This document shows, one piece after another, positions 35,074 to 43,148 of a DNA stretch of 64,000 nt; the stretch's first letter is position 1, and every line of letters starts with the position of its first letter. Source of the stretch: Syntrophobacteraceae bacterium (GTDB taxonomy: Bacteria > Desulfobacterota > Syntrophobacteria > Syntrophobacterales > Syntrophobacteraceae); contig PXBG01000103.1 of the NCBI GenBank assembly GCA_003566995.1, forward strand, positions 1-64,000. Direction: 5' to 3'. The position numbers and the translations under genes are program-made. The notes beneath the pieces are model-generated. The model was not told where the DNA came from. It saw only the letters and a list, made by a program, of their open reading frames with translations, and made no database searches.

Positions 35074-35388
35074 TCAGGCGTCCTGAACCTCAATGAGGTC
35101 GGCCTCCCGTTTGCGCAGGGTCACATAATAATCCCCCAGGCGCATCTCCAAAGGGTCCCCCAGAGTGGCGCATCTCACCATTTCCACTTCCGCATTGGGC
35201 ACGAACCCCAGATCGAGAAGCCTCTGCCGAATGGCTCCGTGGGCCATGTGGCGCCTTATGCGACAGCGGCAGCCTTTGGGCACTTGCGTGAGGACCTGGT
35301 TTCCATCCTTGAGCATCCCCTTGTCCGAACCACAGTCCGAACATTCCCGGGAGAGCTTTTTTTGGCCCCTTCGAAAGCAATGAAACAT
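35074..35388 (-). CDS. feoA: Ferrous iron transport protein A with N-terminal Cys motif
   Basis: 104 residues from the ATG at 35388 (GGGGAACG upstream). The C-terminal 75 residues are a FeoA SH3-like domain (CRIRRHMAHGAIRQRLLDLG, then MRLGDYYVTLRKREADLI). The N-terminal 30 residues add CSDC and other Cys not present in minimal FeoA, possibly a small metal knuckle. First gene of the operon, 98 nt upstream of feoB. Confidence 0.9.
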   Translation of the reverse strand: MFHCFRRGQKKLSRECSDCGSDKGMLKDGNQVLTQVPKGCRCRIRRHMAHGAIRQRLLDLGFVPNAEVEMVRCATLGDPLEMRLGDYYVTLRKREADLIEVQDA

Positions 35389-35487
35389 TTCGTTCCCCCC
35401 ATATGCACATGTCCGCCACAAAATCATGTGTTCAAAAACAAGTCCCGCGGACATGAGGTTGTGAGCACCGCTGGGTGCAATACGACT

Positions 35488-35499
35488 TTCTCATGAGAA
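35488..35499. promoter_or_regulatory. Palindrome upstream of feoA, possible operator
   Basis: A perfect 12-bp palindrome TTCTCATGAGAA, 100 nt ahead of the feoA start in a 266-nt intergenic region. It could be a repressor site for the iron operon. It does not match the classical Fur box, and the role is a guess. Confidence 0.25.
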
Positions 35500-35654
35500 C
35501 CCTCAAAAGCCCCTTGTTTCATGGGGCGCAAACCTTCAAAGGCCCGTAGTTTTTTAGGTAGGGCGAACTTTAACTCAAAAACAAAACTCAGTCCACCCTT
35601 AATTTTCACATTTGAAAAACTTTGTCATCTTTCTTCCCAGAGCAACCTCCCCTC

Positions 35655-36008
35655 TCAACACGTGAGGTGAAAGCACGCTCCGACCTTCCCTTCCTCCGTC
35701 ACGGCTTCATTGAATCGTTTCACCGCTTCCGGGGTGGGCAAGGGTTCCAGTGCAATCCCCAGTTCTTCGCAAAGCTCCCTCAGGCTCCGGGACACTTTCA
35801 TGAGACCGTGGGCCCCTGTTCCAACGATCAGCCTGCGGGGGTTCTTTTCCAGCAACCCGTGAATGTCCTCCGCAATGAGCTGGTGGCCCTGCGTCCGCCA
35901 CCAGCGGCTGTCAACATGACCATCGGGATAGATGATGAGATCGGAGGTGTACTCCCGACCCTTCACGACCATTTTGCCAAAGGCATACGCATCGATGGAA
36001 AATTCCAT
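35655..36008 (-). CDS. Mth938/NDUFAF3-like (DUF498) domain protein
   Basis: 117 residues from the ATG at 36008 with AGGAGG upstream. Recognised by the SIDAYAFGKMVVKGREYTSD opening and the LIVGTGAHGLMKVS and LPTPEAVKRFNE segments of the Mth938 family. The eukaryotic relative NDUFAF3 aids complex I assembly; prokaryotic members have no settled function. Monocistronic. The C-terminal Cys-containing tail is not a known motif. Confidence 0.8.
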   Translation of the reverse strand: MEFSIDAYAFGKMVVKGREYTSDLIIYPDGHVDSRWWRTQGHQLIAEDIHGLLEKNPRRLIVGTGAHGLMKVSRSLRELCEELGIALEPLPTPEAVKRFNEAVTEEGKVGACFHLTC

Positions 36009-36152
36009 GGCCTTTCCTCCTTCCTCAAAAAAACATTTCCGGCATTCTTTTCGTTCATGGAGCACGGGAACGATGCCATGTGCCCAGATTCCCCTGAAAA
36101 CAGCAAGGTCTTTGTCTTCAAGGCATGACCCGCACCCTCAACCCGTGTTAGT

Positions 36153-36275
36153 ATAAAAATCACTTTTCTGAATCCCGACGCCATTCTCGCGGTGGAGACC
36201 GTCGGCCAGCGCGCGGGCATGTCCCTCTGGAGCCGGGATCAGCTGGAAAAATATCCATTTCTCCACCTGGATTGA
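36153..36275 (+). CDS. Possible 40-residue protein without a canonical start
   Basis: A frame open from 36129 to the TGA at 36273. From 36153 it reads IKITFLNPDA, then ILAVETVGQR, AGMSLWSRDQ and LEKYPFLHLD, strikingly protein-like with GC-rich third positions. No ATG, GTG or TTG opens it at a sensible point: ATA at 36153 would be the natural start, GTG and ATG occur only internally, and there is no ribosome site. Either a non-AUG start, a decayed small gene or chance. Confidence 0.35.
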   Translation: MKITFLNPDAILAVETVGQRAGMSLWSRDQLEKYPFLHLD

Positions 36276-36398
36276 CAGGAACTTTCCCTTGTAAGTTCAC
36301 CCCGTCTCCGGCAAGGACCTCACCTCCCCCCCCTCAAAGAATTCACAAGGTCCGCCGCCTCACCCGTTTCCTTTCAACGGCTGCCTCACTACCGGGAT

Positions 36399-36512
36399 TC
36401 ATGCTTCCAGCATGGAGGCAATTCGAGGGGACAGCACCTGGACCAGCCGGTCCCGATTGTGAAGGCCCACCTTCACCAGCGACACGTCGGGCCGGTCTTT
36501 GACTTCCGCCAT
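36399..36512 (-). CDS. Candidate 37-residue small protein
   Basis: ATG at 36512 with AAAGGGGG seven nt upstream; the product ends LSPRIASMLEA. Codon use resembles the surrounding real genes (mostly G or C in third positions) and the ribosome site is excellent. No family recognised, and no signal peptide or membrane segment. It may be a real microprotein; the short length prevents more. Confidence 0.35.
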   Translation of the reverse strand: MAEVKDRPDVSLVKVGLHNRDRLVQVLSPRIASMLEA

Positions 36513-37294
36513 GAATCCACCCCCTTTGAGAGCAACAGTGGCAACGAGATGTGAGGGGGATTGAAGAAGGGTTCGAATCAAATGAACAAAACGGTGTGAC
36601 AAGCACTCCATTCTGCTCACTCCTTTCCCCCTTCCCAGAAGTCCCCGGAACTGAGAAGGGACCCAGCAAACCATTGGCATGCCCCGGAAAACTGAACAAT
36701 ATTCTACAACCAGGACACCACCTAAAGAATATAGAGCAATTCATCCTCAACCAAACGGAATTGCAGGGTTAATTTCCTCACAAAGACATTGAAGACCGAG
36801 ATTTTCTCTCGAAACCGCACACTATTGTTCATGTTCAAAGCGTCTCTATCCTTCCCTGCACCCCGTCAACCCTCTGCTTTCACCGGGTTCCAAGAATGCC
36901 TGGCAGTTGGCACGCCTATTGCTCTATTTAGGCCTCGAAAGCACGACATGAAAGATCACGCTCTCTAACAACCTCATCCGCAATCTGCAGCTGTTCCTGA
37001 AGCTCTGGTTCCTGTTCCGCTGACACTGTTTCCCCTGTTGCACTCATTTCACATTCTGCTTCAAGATCCCAATGACCCGTTCTGCCCGCGTTCTCTCTGC
37101 ATTCCTGTTCGTCTCTTGCTGAAGCTGGTGCCTGTACCTGATGATGTTGATGACCTCCTGTGAAATGCTGACTGCTGCCCGATGCTCATTTGCTGATTCT
37201 CCTCTCGCCCGCTGAACCGTTCAACTCCCTGTTCCCAACTGGATTCATGCGCCCTTTCATGCTGAAAAAAAACCAGAGAGCCTCTTTCCAAAAG
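36513..37294. other. Region without a supported gene, possible decayed coding DNA
   Basis: About 780 nt with lower GC than its surroundings. On the minus strand between roughly 36950 and 37270, Glu/Gln/Arg-rich helical-looking stretches appear in two different frames (for example EVINIIRYRHQLQQETNRN, and EPELQEQLQIADEVVRERD). Each is broken by stops and lacks a start, as in a frameshifted relic. Source family not recognised. Confidence 0.35.
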
Positions 37295-37331
37295 AAAAGC
37301 AGAAGGTATTCCCGCCTTCGGCTTTTTCTTT
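37295..37331 (-). terminator. Terminator of the fatty-acid-like operon
   Basis: AAAAGCAGAAGG (37295-37306) pairs with CCTTCGGCTTTT with one mismatch, loop of eight nt, flanked by A/T-rich runs on both sides. It lies 35 nt past the acyltransferase stop, so it fits the end of the leftward operon. Confidence 0.75.
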
Positions 37332-37365
37332 TTTTCTCACCCATCAAGTCATAGGCCCGCATCGC

Positions 37366-38280
37366 TCAATAGGTTTTCCATCGATTGTGCATCCAAAGGT
37401 ACTGTTCCGGGTAGCGCAGGATGATCCTTTCCATTTCCCGGTTCATGGCTTCCGTCAATCGTATGAGCTCCTGTTTTTCGTCGTCGTGGGCAGCTGGATA
37501 AATGGGGTCGGAAACAAACCCTTCATAATGGAAATTATCCCATTTGCGGCAGCATGCCACCACCACGATGGGACGGCGGTGAACGACCGCGAGAAGCGCA
37601 GGAACGGGGGTCGCCAGGGCTTTCCGGCCAAAGAAGTTCACAGGAAGGCCCTTGGCCGTTGCCTGGTCGGGCAGCACGCCAATGGACATTCTCCTCTGAA
37701 GAAGCTTTTTAAGCTTGAAAAGTGCATTTTTTTTGGGAACAACCATTTGGCCGCTGCCCACCCGGTTGGCATAAAGCAGTTTTTCCAGAAGGGGGTTGTC
37801 CAGTGGCCGGGCCACGACAGCCAGGGGAATTCCCACCACGGAACTGGCATAGGGAAGTATTTCCCAGTTCCCGATGTGAGGCGTGACAAAAATACCCCCT
37901 CCCGACTCGTCATGGATGGCCCTGGCCTTGCGGAAAAGCTCATCCACTCCACGGATGCGCTCCCTCAAATGCTCCATGCGATCCGGCCTGGCCAGCATGG
38001 AACGCACCTTCACCGCTTCAAAAGGAATCATGAAAAAGGCTTTGCAGCTCTGACGCGCTATGGCTCTCGCTTCCCCCAAATCCTCATGGCGACCGTTCAG
38101 GGCATGGCGGACGTTTTCAACGGCGATGCGGCGCCGCCTAGGAATGAAAGTCCAGAGCAGCGCTCCCAAAAAGTCGCTCAGAATCTCCAAAACTCCAAGG
38201 GGAAGAATCCGGCACAGGGTGAAGGCGCAGAGCACCGCATAGTATTCCATTTTCAGCTGGTAGGGTTTTTTGGCAGCCAT
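37366..38280 (-). CDS. LpxL/HtrB-like lipid acyltransferase
   Basis: 304 residues with an N-terminal hydrophobic anchor (about 13-45). The lysophospholipid/lipid A acyltransferase motif HIGNWE gives the catalytic His and Glu; downstream come PLDNPLLEKLL and GVLPDQATAKGLPVNFFG, typical of LpxL/LpxM-type enzymes that move acyl chains from ACP to a membrane lipid. As the last gene of an operon encoding its own ACP, KS, DH and KR, it probably loads that pathway's product onto lipid A or another lipid. Its start is 46 nt past the KS-like gene. Confidence 0.85.
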   Translation of the reverse strand: MAAKKPYQLKMEYYAVLCAFTLCRILPLGVLEILSDFLGALLWTFIPRRRRIAVENVRHALNGRHEDLGEARAIARQSCKAFFMIPFEAVKVRSMLARPDRMEHLRERIRGVDELFRKARAIHDESGGGIFVTPHIGNWEILPYASSVVGIPLAVVARPLDNPLLEKLLYANRVGSGQMVVPKKNALFKLKKLLQRRMSIGVLPDQATAKGLPVNFFGRKALATPVPALLAVVHRRPIVVVACCRKWDNFHYEGFVSDPIYPAAHDDEKQELIRLTEAMNREMERIILRYPEQYLWMHNRWKTY

Positions 38281-38325
38281 GTCATTGCCCGACGCAAAGT
38301 CGTTGGTCCTGAAAAAATCTCAAAT

Positions 38326-39618
38326 TCATTTCACCTCGATGACCGCAGCGGAGGACTGTCCTCCGATCCCGTAACTGACCGAGAGGAACGAAGAACGGCG
38401 GAGCCTTTGTGGTGCAGAGGAAATGCGCAGGGGAAGAAATTCAGGCTCTGTCTGCTCAAAGTGAAGGGTCCCGGGAATGCGCTGTTCCCTGACGGCTTCT
38501 ATTCCCAAAATGATTTCGGCCAGATCGGACGCGGCCCCCATGTGCCCCGTATGAGCTTTCAGCCCCCACACGGGCACCTTTTTCGCGGCGTCCCCCAAAA
38601 CCTTCAGGATGGAATTCAACTCGGAACGGTCCCCATCACGGCTGCCGCTTCCATGGGGAATCAGGCAGCCGAGGTCTTCGGCATTCATGCCGCAAACCTC
38701 GAGAGTCTTTTGCATGACCCGGAAAGTGACGTCACGGGGCACCCGAATGGAGTGAGAGGAGGCCGTCTCGATGCAGTTTCCCGTACCCTGAAGAAATGCG
38801 GGAGGGGATTGGAGACCGGCTTCCTTCACGACCCGGGGAGACACGAGGAGCAAGGCAGCACCCCCTTCCCCTGCAATGAACCCGTCTCTTCCCCGATCCA
38901 GAGGCCGATAGGAAGCGGCGCCATGCCTGCACGAAGAGAGCAGGCCCAGCCCGTGCAGTTCATAAAGACTGATTTCGTTGATCCAGCTTCCGTACCCCAC
39001 GGCAAGGGCCATGTCTGCCTGTCCGAACCGGATGCTTCGGGCCGCCAGTTCGAGGGCGTGGCCACCCCCCGGAGAAAAACTGGCCAGGGACGTGTTGGGT
39101 CCCATGAACTGACAGTGAGCGGAGAGAAAGCTGAAAAGATTGTTTTGCAGGGAGTCCAGCAGGAAAAAAGGATTCACCCTGCTCATGGCGCATTGGTTCA
39201 GTTTGGCCTGATCGATCCTGGAAGACCCGGACCCGGCGATGGCATCCTTCATGGCCGGCAGCATGAATTCACAACCGGCCTGGGTGTGGTCTCCCGAAGC
39301 CACAAACAAGGCGCGCCTCTCGGGAGGCACGCCATGGTCCTCTCCCAGGCACGACAGGGCCTCCAAGGCCGCATGGAATCCCAGACGTGCCCCCCGGTTC
39401 AAAAATTTCATCTGGGAGTGAAGCTTCTTGGGCATGGGGGGAATGACCGGGTCGAGAGAAGGGGCCCCGCATTGCAGGTGAAAGGGTCCTTCGCCCCGAT
39501 GGAGGTGGCGTATTCCCGTTCTCCCTTCTTTGACGGCTTCATGGTTCTCAGCCGTCTGGCGCCCGAGGGAAGTGATGAGCCCCATGCCCACAAGAGGAAT
39601 GGCGTCGGAATTGATCAA
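38326..39618 (-). CDS. Ketosynthase-like protein with Ser for the active-site Cys (chain-length-factor type)
   Basis: 430 residues, thiolase-fold KS homologue. The nucleophile position aligns with Ser182 (FSPGGGHAL, where active KS enzymes have a Cys-Ala-Ser-Gly-type run). The two catalytic histidines are kept: His322 in IPHGSGS and His359 in KAHTGHMG. Loss of Cys with retention of the fold is the signature of KS-beta/chain-length-factor partners, which pair with an active KS. It starts with TTG inside a TTGA overlap with the dehydratase stop, the same device used by the active KS gene of this operon. Confidence 0.82.
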   Translation of the reverse strand: MINSDAIPLVGMGLITSLGRQTAENHEAVKEGRTGIRHLHRGEGPFHLQCGAPSLDPVIPPMPKKLHSQMKFLNRGARLGFHAALEALSCLGEDHGVPPERRALFVASGDHTQAGCEFMLPAMKDAIAGSGSSRIDQAKLNQCAMSRVNPFFLLDSLQNNLFSFLSAHCQFMGPNTSLASFSPGGGHALELAARSIRFGQADMALAVGYGSWINEISLYELHGLGLLSSCRHGAASYRPLDRGRDGFIAGEGGAALLLVSPRVVKEAGLQSPPAFLQGTGNCIETASSHSIRVPRDVTFRVMQKTLEVCGMNAEDLGCLIPHGSGSRDGDRSELNSILKVLGDAAKKVPVWGLKAHTGHMGAASDLAEIILGIEAVREQRIPGTLHFEQTEPEFLPLRISSAPQRLRRSSFLSVSYGIGGQSSAAVIEVK

Positions 39619-40067
39619 AACCTTATCTCCCTTGCCAGAACATTGAAATTGTGGCGCTGCTCTTCGGGATCTTCCAACTCATCCAGGGGAAGGACTCGCC
39701 CTTGAAATTCCGCCATGACTTTTTTCTTTCCCCGCACGGTCCCCATGCCCGAATACACCCTGCGGCCTTCCAGGGGAGTTTCCAGAACGGTCAGCTTCAG
39801 CTCCAGCTGATCGCCGGGAAGGACAAAACCATAAAAACTGCATTTTATGATTCGGTCCATGAGAAACCATTCCCGAAAATTGGAGGAAATGGCATGCAGC
39901 CAGCCCGTGAGCTGTGCAAGGGCCTCCAGCATCATGACTCCGGGCATCACCGGAAACCTGGGAAAATGGAACTCGAAAAAATCTTCTGACATGGCAACAT
40001 TCTTGACACCCACTATGGTGCTGTCAGGCTCCCAGTAGAGGATGTGGTCGATCAGCAGATATCGCAT
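39615..40067 (-). CDS. FabZ-like 3-hydroxyacyl-ACP dehydratase (copy 2)
   Basis: 150 residues, single hotdog fold. Catalytic His34 in HFPRFPVMPGV and Glu48 in MLEALAQ are both present, so it should dehydrate 3-hydroxyacyl-ACP. It shares the overall pattern, the length and both catalytic positions with the other dehydratase of this operon. It overlaps the KS-like gene by four nt and follows acpS by 62 nt. Confidence 0.85.
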   Translation of the reverse strand: MRYLLIDHILYWEPDSTIVGVKNVAMSEDFFEFHFPRFPVMPGVMMLEALAQLTGWLHAISSNFREWFLMDRIIKCSFYGFVLPGDQLELKLTVLETPLEGRRVYSGMGTVRGKKKVMAEFQGRVLPLDELEDPEEQRHNFNVLAREIRF

Positions 40068-40129
40068 GGTTCGTCTCCGGAACGCTCAATGACAAAGGGG
40101 CCCCTTGTGCCGGCCGTGGCTCAGAAATC

Positions 40130-40555
40130 CTACTGCCTCTTCGGTTCCCTTCCTTGCCGAGGGCCTGGTTCAGCCAGCAGGATCACCGTGGCTGCGGCAT
40201 AGTTGCCCGAATGGGTGATGGAAACGGTTTTCTGCACGATGCCCCTTCTGGCGGCCATTCTGGCCGCCCAGCCCCTGAAATGCAGGACGGGCTTGCCTCC
40301 ACCTTGTCCCCTGACCTCGATGTCCCCAAATCCCGACAGAAAGCCCGATGCACCGGCCCTCAACCCCAGAGCCTTGATGGCCGCCTCCTTGGCGGCAAAC
40401 CTTCCTGCAAAGTGAATGGCTGGATTTTTGCGTGACATGCAGTGGGCCCGTTCAAGGGGAGAAAAGATGTCTTCGGTGAAACCTTCATGCCGCTCCCACA
40501 CCCTTTCAAAGCCAGCCACGGAGACCAGGTCCATCCCCTGGAAAATTCGCATCAT
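40130..40555 (-). CDS. acpS: Holo-ACP synthase (4'-phosphopantetheinyl transferase)
   Basis: 141 residues, AcpS type. Metal-binding Asp9 in GMDLVSV and Glu57 in FAAKEAAIKAL are present. It transfers 4'-phosphopantetheine from CoA to the ACP serine, here most simply to the operon's own ACP (Ser44). The ATG overlaps the ketoreductase stop (ATGA). Whether this is also the cell's housekeeping AcpS cannot be told. Confidence 0.9.
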   Translation of the reverse strand: MMRIFQGMDLVSVAGFERVWERHEGFTEDIFSPLERAHCMSRKNPAIHFAGRFAAKEAAIKALGLRAGASGFLSGFGDIEVRGQGGGKPVLHFRGWAARMAARRGIVQKTVSITHSGNYAAATVILLAEPGPRQGREPKRQ

Positions 40556-41304
40556 GAAATGGAAAGCCCTCCATCCACACAAAAGGATTGGCCCGTGATG
40601 TAACCGGAATTTTCAGAGGCGAGAAACACCACCAGTGGCGCCACATCTGTGGGAACCCCAAAACGCTGAGCGGGAATTCTCATGAGAAGCTCTTTGCTGG
40701 ACCGCTTGATCACCCGCTTGCTCATGGAGGTTTCCACCACTCCGGGCAGCACGGCGTTCACCTGAATGTTTCGTTTGGCCAATTCCGCCGCCGCGGAGCG
40801 CGTGAACGCCGTCAGTCCGCCCTTGGCCGCGGAATAGCCGGTCATGCCTGCACGCCCCACCACCGCCAGAACCGAGGAGATGTTGATGATTTTTCCCGAC
40901 CGCTTCATGAGCATGATGGGCACAGCCAGCCTGCAGCAGAGAAAAGCGGCCTTGAGATTGATGTCCATGACCTGCTCCCACTCACTCAGGTCCATGGCGG
41001 CGAGCAGAGTCTCCCCCGTCCGCCCCGCATTGTTCACGAGAATGTCCAGCACCCCGAACTTTTCCTTGAGGGAATGGAACATTTCCTCCACCTGGCCGGC
41101 ATGGAGAAGATCTGCCTGAAACACCTCTCCGGAACCACCCTCTGCGCGGATAAAATCCACCAGTTCCTGCGCCTCTTCCGTGGAGCGATTGCAGTGAACG
41201 GCCATCCGGGCTCCCGCACGGGCCAGGGCCAGGACGATTTCCCGGCCGATTCCACGCCCTCCGCCTGTCACCAGGGCCGTCTTTCCCGTCAAATCAATCT
41301 TCAT
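40552..41304 (-). CDS. FabG-like 3-ketoacyl-ACP reductase
   Basis: 250 residues, classical SDR. The cofactor motif TGGGRGIG is at 13-20, NNAG near 91, Ser143/144 in NISS, and Tyr157-x3-Lys161 gives the catalytic set. Predicted to reduce 3-ketoacyl-ACP with NADPH. From the ATG at 41304 it overlaps the upstream dehydratase by 11 nt; a GTG at 41322 is an alternative. It is more similar to housekeeping FabG than the second SDR of the operon. Confidence 0.88.
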   Translation of the reverse strand: MKIDLTGKTALVTGGGRGIGREIVLALARAGARMAVHCNRSTEEAQELVDFIRAEGGSGEVFQADLLHAGQVEEMFHSLKEKFGVLDILVNNAGRTGETLLAAMDLSEWEQVMDINLKAAFLCCRLAVPIMLMKRSGKIINISSVLAVVGRAGMTGYSAAKGGLTAFTRSAAAELAKRNIQVNAVLPGVVETSMSKRVIKRSSKELLMRIPAQRFGVPTDVAPLVVFLASENSGYITGQSFCVDGGLSIS

Positions 41305-41746
41305 GGACAGTTTTTTTCCCACTGTAGTATTCGTACATTCGTTTCAATTCACCGGGCGCGATGCTTTCAAAGTGACCATAGAGTATTCGGTCAATCCAGG
41401 CGATGCGTTCCCCGTCCACCCATATTTCCCCCTTGCCCATGGTGTCACGGCGGGAAGAGGAAACAATTTCTCCACGAATTTCCGCGCGAAAACCCGGCCG
41501 CATGTGAGAGGGCACGGCCACACCTTCCAGCAAAATCAGAGCCGCGCTCATTTTGAAGTCGCTGGAATAAGTGATGAGCCACCCAAGGAGCTGAGCCATG
41601 GCCTCCACGAAGATCACACCCGGAACGCACGCGCTGCGGGAGTAATGGTTGCGCAGAAACTCCTCCGACAGGGAAAAAGTTTTCACGCCCTCAATGGACC
41701 TGGCTTTTTCAATGGTGGTTATGGCGTCGTAGAAAAGAAAACGCAT
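41294..41746 (-). CDS. FabZ-like dehydratase (copy 1)
   Basis: 150 residues, hotdog fold with His34 (HYSRSACVPGV) and Glu48 (FVEAMAQ). It is less canonical than FabZ: the usual Phe-Pro-Gly around the His is replaced by Ser and Ala, hinting at a special substrate. Sister of the 39615 gene; the two may form a heteromer as in some polyene systems. It begins 104 nt downstream of the KS gene. Confidence 0.82.
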   Translation of the reverse strand: MRFLFYDAITTIEKARSIEGVKTFSLSEEFLRNHYSRSACVPGVIFVEAMAQLLGWLITYSSDFKMSAALILLEGVAVPSHMRPGFRAEIRGEIVSSSRRDTMGKGEIWVDGERIAWIDRILYGHFESIAPGELKRMYEYYSGKKTVHED

Positions 41747-41849
41747 CTTGCTCCATCCTTCAAAAAACTCACCGGCACCCCGGACAGAAGAACACCTCTG
41801 AAGGCACCAAACACTTTCATGCTGCGGTCAAAACGTGGAAGAACCTTTT

Positions 41850-43148
41850 CTATGCCTCGAAAGAGCCCAGACAAAGGCAGGCATTCTGGCCTCCAAAACC
41901 AAAAGCATTGGACAGGGCAACACGGTGGTCCGCCTTGCGCATTACATTGGGCACGTAGTCCAGATCACATTTGGGGTCGGGGTGCTCATAGTTGATGGTC
42001 GGCAGAATCACGGAGCGCTCCATTCCCATGAGGGTGAGAGCGCATTCGATGGCCCCCGCCGCAGCGATGGTGTGGCCCAGCATGGACTTGTGGGAACTGA
42101 CGGGGACCTCGAAACTCCGCTGTCCCAAACATTGCTTGATGGCCATGGTCTCCGTGAGATCGTTTTGCTGGGTGGATGTGCCGTGGGCGTTGATGTAGTG
42201 AACGTCTTCAGGCCCAAGGCCCGCGTCTTTGAGAGCGCCTTTCATGGCGTAAAGGGCACCGAGCCCCTTGGGATGAGTGTCCGTGATGCGGTAGGCATCC
42301 GCCGCCGACCCGTAGCCAAGAATTTCCCCCAGGATGGTCGCCCCCCGGGAAAGGGCGTGGCCCAGTTCTTCCAACACCAGGGCGCCCGCCCCTTCCGACA
42401 TGACAAACCCGTTGCGGCGCCGGTCAAAAGGGCGTGAAGCCGTCTGGGGAGTGGGGTACTTTTCCACCAGGGCCCGCAGGAGACAGAACCCTGACAATCC
42501 CACGAAATCGAGAGTCGCTTCAGCGCCTCCCGCGAGCATGAGGTCACAGGATCCTTCGCGAATGAGAAAAGCTGCCTCCCCAATGGCCTGGGCGCCGGCG
42601 GCACATGCGGAAGAAACAGAGAGGGTGGGGCCTTTGCAGTTGAAGAGGGCGGCCAGAGTGATGGCCCCCACGTCGGGTTTTCTTTGAAAAAAAGTCAGAA
42701 AAGGGTAACCGCCCGCTGCGTGAAGACCCTTCAGGTTCCACTTTCCGTCGGCACCCATATGGCGCTGAAGAAAGGCCATGCGATCCACACCGGGATTGTC
42801 GCCGTGGGAACCCAGGGCCACACCCATGTGGTCCCCGAACCTGGAAGTGTCCAGTCGGGCCCGCACGAGCGCTTCCTGGGATGCGGACCGCATGAGCCGA
42901 AGAGCCCGGGATGAGATCTTGTTCGTGCGAAGATCCTTGTCCCCTTCGAACTCCGCCAGCCACCGGTCCTTCACTTCCCCGCCAATGGTGCAGGGCAGGC
43001 CAGTGGGGTCGAATGAAGTGAGCCGGTCCACTCCCGACTTGCCCTCCATGGCGTTGAGAAACGTCTCTTCCGCATTCTTGCCGAGAGGGGTGACCATTCC
43101 CCATCCCGTCACCACCACACGACGTCTGGAATTGATCCCAAAGCTCAA
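41850..43148 (-). CDS. 3-oxoacyl-ACP synthase II-like ketosynthase
   Basis: 432 residues, FabF-type. Catalytic Cys182 in SSACAAGAQAIG, His in NAHGTSTQQND and His in HKSMLGHT are complete. It elongates acyl-ACP by decarboxylative condensation. The start is TTG at 43148: the ACP stop TGA overlaps it as TTGA and GGAG lies five nt upstream. A longer ATG-started form would overlap the ACP gene by about 40 nt and adds a non-homologous leader. Probable heterodimer with the Ser182 partner encoded downstream. Confidence 0.9.
   Translation of the reverse strand: MSFGINSRRRVVVTGWGMVTPLGKNAEETFLNAMEGKSGVDRLTSFDPTGLPCTIGGEVKDRWLAEFEGDKDLRTNKISSRALRLMRSASQEALVRARLDTSRFGDHMGVALGSHGDNPGVDRMAFLQRHMGADGKWNLKGLHAAGGYPFLTFFQRKPDVGAITLAALFNCKGPTLSVSSACAAGAQAIGEAAFLIREGSCDLMLAGGAEATLDFVGLSGFCLLRALVEKYPTPQTASRPFDRRRNGFVMSEGAGALVLEELGHALSRGATILGEILGYGSAADAYRITDTHPKGLGALYAMKGALKDAGLGPEDVHYINAHGTSTQQNDLTETMAIKQCLGQRSFEVPVSSHKSMLGHTIAAAGAIECALTLMGMERSVILPTINYEHPDPKCDLDYVPNVMRKADHRVALSNAFGFGGQNACLCLGSFEA

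Noticed and set aside
37387..39705. A 772-codon plus-strand frame across the lipid operon
   Set aside because: It spans two real minus-strand genes and the gap between them and has no domain signal.
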